A program made the position numbers and the translations under genes. This document shows, in pieces, positions 13,993 to 18,631 of a DNA stretch of 18,631 nt. Position 1 is the first letter of the stretch; each line of letters begins with the position of its first letter. The notes beneath the pieces are model-generated. The model ran no database searches and had not been told where the DNA came from. It saw only the letters and a list, made by a program, of their open reading frames with translations. The stretch is from Actinomycetota bacterium. Lineage in GTDB: Bacteria > Actinomycetota > Actinomycetes > Nanopelagicales > Nanopelagicaceae. Location of the stretch: positions 1 to 18,631 of the forward strand of contig CANCSL010000024.1 in assembly GCA_947380835.1 (NCBI GenBank), given 5' to 3'.

Positions 13993-15371
13993 TAATTACC
14001 CGCAAGCAGTGCTGCCCAAGCACCAGGAAAGTCGGGCAAGGTTTTATTTGTGGTCGCGATATTTTCAACTTGGATGCCTTGAATAGCCAGCCCCAGCATT
14101 GCACCGGCTGTAGCCAAGCGATGATCTTCGTAAGTATGGAAAGTGCCAGAATGCAAAGGCATGGGGAATATATGCAGAGCTGTCTCTTCCTCTTCTACAT
14201 CACCGCCAAGTGCATTGATTTCACTCGCCAAGGCAGCCAGGCGATCGGTTTCGTGGAGACGTAAATGGCCGATGCCGCGCAGGGATGACGGCGAATCGGC
14301 AAGGGCGCAGAGCGCTGCGATAGACGGCGTGAGTTCGCCGACGTCGTGAAGATCGACATCGATGCCATGAATCTCTCCGGTGCCTTTAATAATGAGTTCA
14401 GAAACTTGTGGCCGAGAGTCGAAACTGTCTTCGTTCAGCAGAGCATCCGGTTCATCAAGATCTATCTCAGGGATTTCTTCAAAATTCTCTGAGGCAAAAG
14501 AAACGTCCGCACCCATACGTGCCAAAATCGATCGCAATTGATCGCCGGGTTGGGTGGTCTTGAGCGGCCAATCACTGATGCGTACTTCGCCGCCAGAAAT
14601 CATTGCGGCCGCCATAAAGGGAGCGGCATTGGAAAGGTCTGGTTCGATGATGAGATCGAGTCCGTGCAGTTGGCCAGGTTCGATCCGCCATTCATGTTTA
14701 CGGGTCGACGCGTGATCGACAACCGTGACAGTTGCACCGAACTGACGCAACATCTGAATAGTCATTTCGATGTGAGGCATCGACGGCAAGCTTTGACCCA
14801 CGTGAGTGATAGTGATTCCTTGTTGAGTCGCGGGAGCAATCATCATGAGGGCGGAGATAAATTGGCTGGATGAAGTGGCATCGATTTCTAGTGCCCCGCC
14901 TTTGAGCGAACCCGAACCGTTGATCGTTAAAGGTAACGAGTAGCGATCACCATGTTCGATAGTGACGCCCAGGTCTTCAAGCGCTGCGATAACGGGGCCG
15001 AGCGGACGTTCATGTGACCGAGGATCTCCATCAAAGTGAACCAAGCCGTTCGTCAGCGCGGCAACGGGCGGCAGGAAGCGCATGACTGTTCCGGCATTCC
15101 CGACATCGACAGATGCTGGCCCATAAAACGGTGCGGGCGTAATTATGAGATCGCCATTTTCGAGCTCTTCGATCCCAGTTCCCAGCGCCTTTAAGCCGGC
15201 AATCATCAAAGCCGAGTCGCGAGAATGTAGTGGTCGGCGCAAGGTGGATGGTGTTTTAGCCAGGGCCGCCAAAATCAGAGCTCGGTTGGTAACGGATTTA
15301 GACCCTGGAATGCGAATGGTCGCAGCGATCGGCTCGGAGCCACGGAATGGCGCTGGCCAGAGTGCTGTCAT
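13992..15371 (-). CDS. aroA: 3-phosphoshikimate 1-carboxyvinyltransferase (EPSP synthase)
   Basis: 459 residues. It joins phosphoenolpyruvate to shikimate 3-phosphate in aromatic amino acid synthesis. Motifs are GSKSVTNRALILAALA (23-38), HSRDS (49-53), GNAGTVMRFLPP (91-102), DPRSHERPLGP (116-126), SSSQFISAL (167-175), EPDLSNAAPF (243-252), and the C-terminal blocks DVGELTP, HLRLHETDRL and TYEDHRLAT. The length is slightly over the usual 430 or so. TACGCT six bases before the ATG suggests a leaderless transcript. The gene is divergent from the SRAP gene with a 43-base gap, and overlaps rsgA at its 3' end. Confidence 0.97.
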   Translation of the reverse strand: MTALWPAPFRGSEPIAATIRIPGSKSVTNRALILAALAKTPSTLRRPLHSRDSALMIAGLKALGTGIEELENGDLIITPAPFYGPASVDVGNAGTVMRFLPPVAALTNGLVHFDGDPRSHERPLGPVIAALEDLGVTIEHGDRYSLPLTINGSGSLKGGALEIDATSSSQFISALMMIAPATQQGITITHVGQSLPSMPHIEMTIQMLRQFGATVTVVDHASTRKHEWRIEPGQLHGLDLIIEPDLSNAAPFMAAAMISGGEVRISDWPLKTTQPGDQLRSILARMGADVSFASENFEEIPEIDLDEPDALLNEDSFDSRPQVSELIIKGTGEIHGIDVDLHDVGELTPSIAALCALADSPSSLRGIGHLRLHETDRLAALASEINALGGDVEEEETALHIFPMPLHSGTFHTYEDHRLATAGAMLGLAIQGIQVENIATTNKTLPDFPGAWAALLAGN

Positions 15372-15377
15372 AACCGA

Positions 15378-15383
15378 AGCGTA
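15378..15383 (-). promoter_or_regulatory. TACGCT -10 element, leaderless start of aroA
   Basis: On the minus strand TACGCT is followed by 6 bases and the ATG at 15371. Confidence 0.45.
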
Positions 15384-15400
15384 CAGGGGGCGGTGCCAAG

Positions 15401-15406
15401 TACGAT
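15401..15406 (+). promoter_or_regulatory. TACGAT -10 element, leaderless start of the SRAP gene
   Basis: TACGAT is followed by 8 bases and the ATG at 15415. Its -35 region would overlap the start of the divergent aroA gene. Confidence 0.4.
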
Positions 15407-15414
15407 TTCGTTTT

Positions 15415-16179
15415 ATGTGCGGCCGCTATGCGCTTTCCAAGTTACCCGATGAGATCATCGAAGAATTTGAAATCACGGCTGGCTTAACGGGGGCGATCCT
15501 CCCCGCAGATTGGAATATTGCGCCAACGAAAGATATCTACATTATTCGCGATCAGCCTTTTTCTGGCGGAGGCGCTGGTAATAAAACCGAAAGTGGCGCA
15601 CGGGAACTTGCCGTCGTGTCTTGGGGATTGATCGCACCGTGGAGTAAAAATTCTGTTGACGCCATAAAGTCTCAATCCCAAGCAATAAATGCGCGTACTG
15701 AAACTGTGCACGAAAAGCCAACATTTCGAAATGCATTTAGATCTCGCCGTTGTTTGATACCTGCTAGTGGTTATTACGAATGGGCTACAGCACTTGGAAA
15801 ATATGCCACCAAACAACCGTTCTATATTTCTTCCAGCGATCCGCGCCATCCAACTCTGGCATTTGCCGGAATTTGGGATCAATGGATTGATGCCAACGGT
15901 CAGATTCACGAAAGTGCATCTCTGATTACCAGGCCGGCCGTGGGATTTCTGGAAGAGATCCACCATCGCATGCCCACCTTCCTACCGAGGTCTCGATGGA
16001 ACGATTGGTTAGAGCCAATCACCAAGAGCGAGACACATCTCAAGGAGCTCCTGGATATTCCCGATCCTGCATACGGTTTGCAAGCACATCCGGTATCTCC
16101 ACGCGTGAATTCAGCGCGCAATAGTGGGGTCGATTTGATTGCTCCGATTGAACTGGGAGAGCCGGAAACCCTGTTCTGA
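15415..16179 (+). CDS. SRAP domain protein (YedK/HMCES-like abasic-site crosslinker)
   Basis: 254 residues from the ATG at 15415; a longer open frame upstream only runs antisense through aroA and is rejected because the family needs Cys at position 2. MCGRYAL gives C2, which forms a covalent thiazolidine with abasic sites in single-stranded DNA. Other conserved residues are N34 (WNIAPT), WGLIAPW (70-76), NARTET (92-97), E122 (SGYYEW) and H183 (HHRMP). Family knowledge assigns it to shielding abasic lesions during replication. An insertion-like GGGAGNKTESG at about 51-61 differs from compact members. The sigR promoter begins 17 bases after the stop. Confidence 0.95.
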   Translation: MCGRYALSKLPDEIIEEFEITAGLTGAILPADWNIAPTKDIYIIRDQPFSGGGAGNKTESGARELAVVSWGLIAPWSKNSVDAIKSQSQAINARTETVHEKPTFRNAFRSRRCLIPASGYYEWATALGKYATKQPFYISSSDPRHPTLAFAGIWDQWIDANGQIHESASLITRPAVGFLEEIHHRMPTFLPRSRWNDWLEPITKSETHLKELLDIPDPAYGLQAHPVSPRVNSARNSGVDLIAPIELGEPETLF

Positions 16180-16196
16180 GCCACGATGGAGTGACC

Positions 16197-16223
16197 GGGA
16201 ATAAACCGACCCGCTCCAGGGTT
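16197..16223 (+). promoter_or_regulatory. SigR-type promoter of sigR-rsrA
   Basis: GGGAAT (16197-16202), exactly 18 bases, then GTT (16221-16223). This matches the consensus known for SigR/SigH promoters of actinobacteria (GGGAAT, 18-19 bases, GTT). It lies about 115 bases before the sigR start and implies autoregulation. Confidence 0.8.
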
Positions 16224-16337
16224 TTTGCAAGTGTCATATCTGTATTTTGTCGGGTTTGGACACCTTTCAATCTTGAGAATGACCAGCGCAGATTCACAGC
16301 GGATTTGCGGATTAATTCCAGAGAGCGGTGAGGGTAA

Positions 16338-17027
16338 ATGGCAGTAACCTTATTGCTGATGCCAACTGACACCACTTCTGATCTCTCTGCCGAGATGCCC
16401 CACGAACTCGAACTAGCAGGTTCTAGCAATCTAGGACTTTCGCTGCGCGATACGGAATCCATCTCCGAACGCAAAGTTCGCTTTGAGCGCGATGCATTAG
16501 TTTTCACCGACCAGCTATATTCTGCTGCGCTTCGTTACACCAAGAATGCGCACGATGCTCAAGATCTCGTTCAAGACACTTACGCCAAAGCATTTACCTC
16601 GTTCCATCAATTTGAACCAGGTACCAATCTCAAAGCCTGGCTCTATCGTATTTTGACGACGACTTTCATCAACAGCTATCGCAAGGCGCAGCGTCAGCCC
16701 AAGATTGCCAGCGGCGAATTAGAGGATTGGCAGATTGCTAGCGCCTCCAGCCACACCAGTGATCAAGGCAAATCTGCCGAAGATGAAGTTCTGGAAAATC
16801 TTGCCGATGGCGATATCAAAGATGCGCTTGCTGCCATTCCCGAAGAATTTCGTATGGCGGTTTATCTCGCCGATGTCGAAGGTTTTTCCTATAAAGAAAT
16901 TGCCGAAATTGTCGGCGTTCCAACCGGCACCGTGATGTCGCGTCTGCACCGCGGGCGAAAGTTATTGCGTGAATCTCTAGCCGAGTATGCCAAGAACCGC
17001 GGATTCGGAAAGGAGGCTGCATTATGA
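16338..17027 (+). CDS. sigR: ECF sigma factor SigR (thiol/disulfide stress)
   Basis: 229 residues. Region 2 runs from RFERDALVFTDQLYSAALRYT (48-68) through DAQDLVQDTYAKAF and GTNLKAWLYRILTTTFINSYRK (95-116). Region 4 contains IPEEFRMAVYLADVEGFSYKEIAEIVGVPTGTVMSRLHRGR (167-207). This closely follows Streptomyces SigR, the sigma factor released on disulfide stress to activate thioredoxin, mycothiol and protease genes. The ATG at 16338 is supported by GAGGG about 5 bases upstream. It leaves about 47 residues before the conserved RFERDAL, more than in the standard SigR. The stop overlaps rsrA by 4 bases (ATGA). The upstream SigR-type promoter points to self-activation. Confidence 0.95.
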   Translation: MAVTLLLMPTDTTSDLSAEMPHELELAGSSNLGLSLRDTESISERKVRFERDALVFTDQLYSAALRYTKNAHDAQDLVQDTYAKAFTSFHQFEPGTNLKAWLYRILTTTFINSYRKAQRQPKIASGELEDWQIASASSHTSDQGKSAEDEVLENLADGDIKDALAAIPEEFRMAVYLADVEGFSYKEIAEIVGVPTGTVMSRLHRGRKLLRESLAEYAKNRGFGKEAAL

Positions 17028-17431
17028 GTTGCGGCCATCCTCACCAGACCCCGTGCGATGAAGTATTGGGCGCATTGATGCTCTTTATCGACCACGAGAT
17101 CAACAACCCCCAACAAGCCCAGGCCTACGAAATTCACTTCCAAGAGTGCTCCCCCTGCCAGGGGACCATGGAGCAAGAACGTCAGGCGATCGCCATGATT
17201 CAGGCGCTTCTGGGCAGATCGTGTGCAGATATTGCCCCAGAAGATCTCAAAGCCCGTATTGCCGAACAGACGGAAGATCTCGCGAATCAAATGAACGCTT
17301 TATATCAATCTCAATTTATCGGCCAGTCTCAGGTCTACTCCGAATACACCCGCACTGAAATAACGGTCGACGGTGTAACCCAAATCATTGAAACATCCCA
17401 CGAAATTCGCCGCGATTTTCCTCTCGAATAA
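17024..17431 (+). CDS. rsrA: RsrA, zinc-binding redox-sensitive anti-sigma factor
   Basis: 135 residues. It would bind and silence SigR in the reduced state and release it when disulfides form. The zinc-site residues of this family are visible: C11, and H38-x3-C42-x2-C45 (EIHFQECSPC). C3 is also conserved in position with Streptomyces RsrA, and an extra C67 is present. Typical RsrA proteins are about 85-105 residues. Here a C-terminal extension of some 30-35 residues (from about 103, SQVYSEYTRTEITVDG and onward) looks like two beta strands. The 4-base overlap with sigR gives coupled synthesis. Confidence 0.93.
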   Translation: MSCGHPHQTPCDEVLGALMLFIDHEINNPQQAQAYEIHFQECSPCQGTMEQERQAIAMIQALLGRSCADIAPEDLKARIAEQTEDLANQMNALYQSQFIGQSQVYSEYTRTEITVDGVTQIIETSHEIRRDFPLE

Positions 17432-17540
17432 CGCTTGCTAGCCCACTAAAGGGTTAAGTTAAGTGAAGGAAATTCACTGAGATTCTTTCGCAGGACAGGT
17501 GGGCATGATGAATAGCGACCTCCTCTTAGGAGCCGTTGGT

Positions 17541-17924
17541 ATGTCTTCACTCTCTATTCGCCCCGGAGATACTGCGGTGGCCTCAAGCATCAGCGATCTT
17601 CCTGTCATCTCCACGAGTTCACTCATTGGTTTAGTCGAAAGCGCTTGCAGTGCAGCACTTGCCGAATACTTCGAACCGGGGGAGACCTCAAGTACCGTTG
17701 ATATTCAACTCTCATTACTGTCTGGAGTTGGTGTTGGAAACGAGATTCGCGCTTATGTCACCTGTGTGGATGTGCAAGGCCCGCTCTTGGAATTTAGCGC
17801 CGAGATAAATCATGAAGCGCGCTTAATTGCCACTGCCACCGTTCACCGCAAAGTAGTCGATCGCGTTAGTTTCATGGCGCGTACCGCAGCCGAAGGAATG
17901 TTGGCAGAAAAGAAAACGCCCTAA
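17541..17924 (+). CDS. FlK-like hotdog thioesterase-family protein
   Basis: 127 residues from the ATG at 17541, chosen because TAGGAG lies about 8 bases upstream and the protein then starts at MSSLSIRPGDTA; an in-frame GTG at 17499 or ATGs at 17505/17508 would extend it by up to 14 residues. The pattern STSSLIGLVESACSAAL, then STVDIQLSLL and RLIATATVHRKVVD, fits the hotdog fold of fluoroacetyl-CoA thioesterase-like proteins. T25 and E33 match the Thr and Glu spacing of the FlK active site. At the usual His position there appears to be a leucine (L57), so the activity is uncertain. It follows rsrA after 109 bases, with a weak hairpin at 17462-17478 between. Confidence 0.72.
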   Translation: MSSLSIRPGDTAVASSISDLPVISTSSLIGLVESACSAALAEYFEPGETSSTVDIQLSLLSGVGVGNEIRAYVTCVDVQGPLLEFSAEINHEARLIATATVHRKVVDRVSFMARTAAEGMLAEKKTP

Positions 17925-17945
17925 CGGTTTCCCGTTAAGGCGTTT
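17914..17945 (-). terminator. Bidirectional terminator between the hotdog gene and sodN
   Basis: A 14-position stem (AAACGCC and TAACGG with CCGTTA and GGCGTTT) encloses a 4-base loop. In minus-strand RNA one position is G-U, so the stem is complete and followed by TTTTCTTTTC, which suits sodN. On the plus strand that position is a C-A mismatch, giving a weaker terminator that overlaps the last codons of the hotdog gene. Confidence 0.85.
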
Positions 17946-17983
17946 ACAACTTGTTTAATATAGAACTTGCTTCGTACAGATAA

Positions 17984-18406
17984 TTAAGCCTTCTTGGTCT
18001 CCCAGAAGATTTCTGCGATCTCATCGATCTTGGTCAAGAGCTTTTCGGCGACGGCAACATCATTTGTTCCCTTAGTTCCGCCGGCTCCGGCCAACTTGGT
18101 GGCTTCGTTGAAAAGACCATTGAGTTGTGGGTACTTCTCAAAGTGTGGAGCCTTGAAGTAGTCGGTCCAGAGAACCCAGAGATGGTGCTTTACTAATTCA
18201 GAGCGCTCTTCTTTGATCGCGACAGCGCGAGACTTGAAATCTGGATCGCTGCTGGCTGCGTATTTCTCCATGGTGGCCTTAACTGACAAGGCTTCGATCT
18301 TTGCTTGAGCTGGATCGTAGATACCGCATGGCAGATCGCAGTGCGCAAAGGCAATGCTCTTAGGGGCTACGAGGCTGCGGAAAGTCGCAGTTAGGGTGTT
18401 CTTCAT
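17984..18406 (-). CDS. sodN: Nickel superoxide dismutase precursor
   Basis: 140 residues. The nickel hook HCDLPCGIYDPAQA begins at H22, with ligands H22, C23 and C27, and the tail FWETKKA matches known NiSODs. Residues 1-21 (ending SIAFA) form the leader that must be cut off so that H22 becomes the N-terminus; the mature chain is 119 residues, as in Streptomyces (117). The enzyme converts superoxide to oxygen and peroxide. A strong Shine-Dalgarno (CGGAGGTAA) sits about 5 bases before the ATG. The maturation protease SodX is usually adjacent, but the divergent neighbour here does not clearly match it. Nickel-dependent regulation is expected from the family; no operator is proven. Confidence 0.98.
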   Translation of the reverse strand: MKNTLTATFRSLVAPKSIAFAHCDLPCGIYDPAQAKIEALSVKATMEKYAASSDPDFKSRAVAIKEERSELVKHHLWVLWTDYFKAPHFEKYPQLNGLFNEATKLAGAGGTKGTNDVAVAEKLLTKIDEIAEIFWETKKA

Positions 18407-18441
18407 CTTTTACCTCCGTGATGGGACTAAATAAATCTACT

Positions 18442-18476
18442 GTGTGAGACTACTACTCCTATGAGCGGTGTGAGAC
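18442..18476. repeat. Direct repeat GTGTGAGAC in the sodN divergent promoter region
   Basis: Two identical 9-mers lie at 18442-18450 and 18468-18476, 26 bases apart from start to start. The first is upstream of sodN and the second overlaps the first codons of the divergent gene. They could be a binding site shared by both genes, or chance. Confidence 0.35.
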
Positions 18477-18631
18477 TTGGAAATTTCCCCCTGCAACGTA
18501 TTGGCGTTCGGGGCGATTCCATGCGCACCAGCCAGCCCCCCGCATTCGCTGACTCATCTTTTATGGGTACTGATCCCGCTAGTCCCGCTAACGCCGATCT
18601 TGTCGCCCGCATTACCGATGCCGGTTGGATA
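18461..18631 (+). CDS. Partial gene divergent from sodN, unrecognised
   Basis: An open frame from ATG at 18461 to the right edge gives 57 residues beginning MSGVRLGNFPLQRIGVRGDSM. Many codons begin with G and the third positions vary, as in real coding sequence here. I do not recognise the family. The RGDSM segment recalls the serine motif of S24/S26 peptidases such as SodX, the NiSOD maturation protease expected next to sodN, but the following residues (RTSQPPAFADSSFMGTDPA) do not continue that fold. An alternative start is the ATG at 18521, preceded by GGGGCG. No clear ribosome site precedes 18461. Confidence 0.5.
   Translation, partial: MSGVRLGNFPLQRIGVRGDSMRTSQPPAFADSSFMGTDPASPANADLVARITDAGWI

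Noticed and set aside
15145..15414. N-terminal extension of the SRAP protein by 90 residues
   Set aside because: The extension is antisense to aroA, and the SRAP mechanism requires Cys directly after the initiator Met, as in MCGRYAL at 15415.
17462..17478. Terminator after rsrA
   Set aside because: The hairpin AGTGAA/TTCACT has only 6 pairs, is A/T-rich, and lacks a clear T-run, so termination is doubtful.
18427..18612. Minus-strand 61-codon frame upstream of sodN
   Set aside because: It lies opposite the partial plus-strand gene, whose codon pattern looks more like coding sequence, and it would occupy the sodN promoter region.
18461..18631. Confident call of sodX
   Set aside because: Only the short GDSM segment fits a signal-peptidase-like fold; the following residues do not, so naming it would rest on position alone.

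Overview
The window looks like chromosomal core sequence from an actinobacterium (Actinomycetota). The signs are a SigR/RsrA (sigR-rsrA) thiol-stress pair with an actinobacterial SigR-type promoter, a UPF0182 membrane protein, a DUF2342 protein, an actinobacterial DUF5679 zinc ribbon, a nickel superoxide dismutase with its cleavable leader, and several genes whose start codon lies 6-8 bases after a TAnnnT -10 element (leaderless transcription). Base composition is near 50% G+C and intergenic gaps are mostly short. This suggests a small-genome aquatic lineage such as Nanopelagicales or a relative, but that placement is inference. I see no transposase, integrase, CRISPR array or prophage.

Layout. 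Positions 1-3264 are all minus strand: a truncated gene running off the left edge (N-terminal domain like ThiF/TOMM-cyclodehydratase proteins), a terminator, a 52-residue zinc ribbon, a YgjP-type metallopeptidase, a 494-base gene-free region, and a DUF2342 protein. Positions 3431-7387 run on the plus strand: a small membrane protein, a YlbL-like Lon-family protease that has lost its PDZ domain, and a 962-residue UPF0182 protein. An initiator tRNA with its own promoter and terminator follows. Positions 7620-11467 are a plus-strand cluster of a VKOR-type thiol oxidoreductase, 6-phosphogluconolactonase, 6-phosphogluconate dehydrogenase and glucose-6-phosphate dehydrogenase. Together the last three cover the oxidative pentose phosphate pathway.

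Positions 11517-15371 are a minus-strand block: aroA overlapping rsgA by one base, then a HisN/inositol-monophosphatase-type phosphatase and a membrane-anchored protein of unknown function. Divergent from aroA is an SRAP (YedK/HMCES-like) abasic-site protein. Then come sigR and rsrA (4-base overlap) behind a near-consensus SigR promoter, a FlK-like hotdog protein, a shared terminator, sodN on the minus strand, and a divergent unrecognised gene cut by the right edge.

How the genes fit together. Several loci concern redox and damage: the pentose phosphate genes supply NAD(P)H, VKOR handles disulfides, SigR/RsrA senses disulfide stress, SodN removes superoxide, and the SRAP protein protects abasic DNA. 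No shared regulator is visible beyond the SigR autoregulatory promoter.

The least explained part is the gene-free stretch 1463-1956. A cluster of DnaA-box-like 9-mers overlaps its left edge. It also holds an AT-rich segment, a perfect 16-bp palindrome, and hairpins that may belong to a small RNA. I found no convincing evidence of a wholly new multi-gene system. The items below are specific oddities worth checking.
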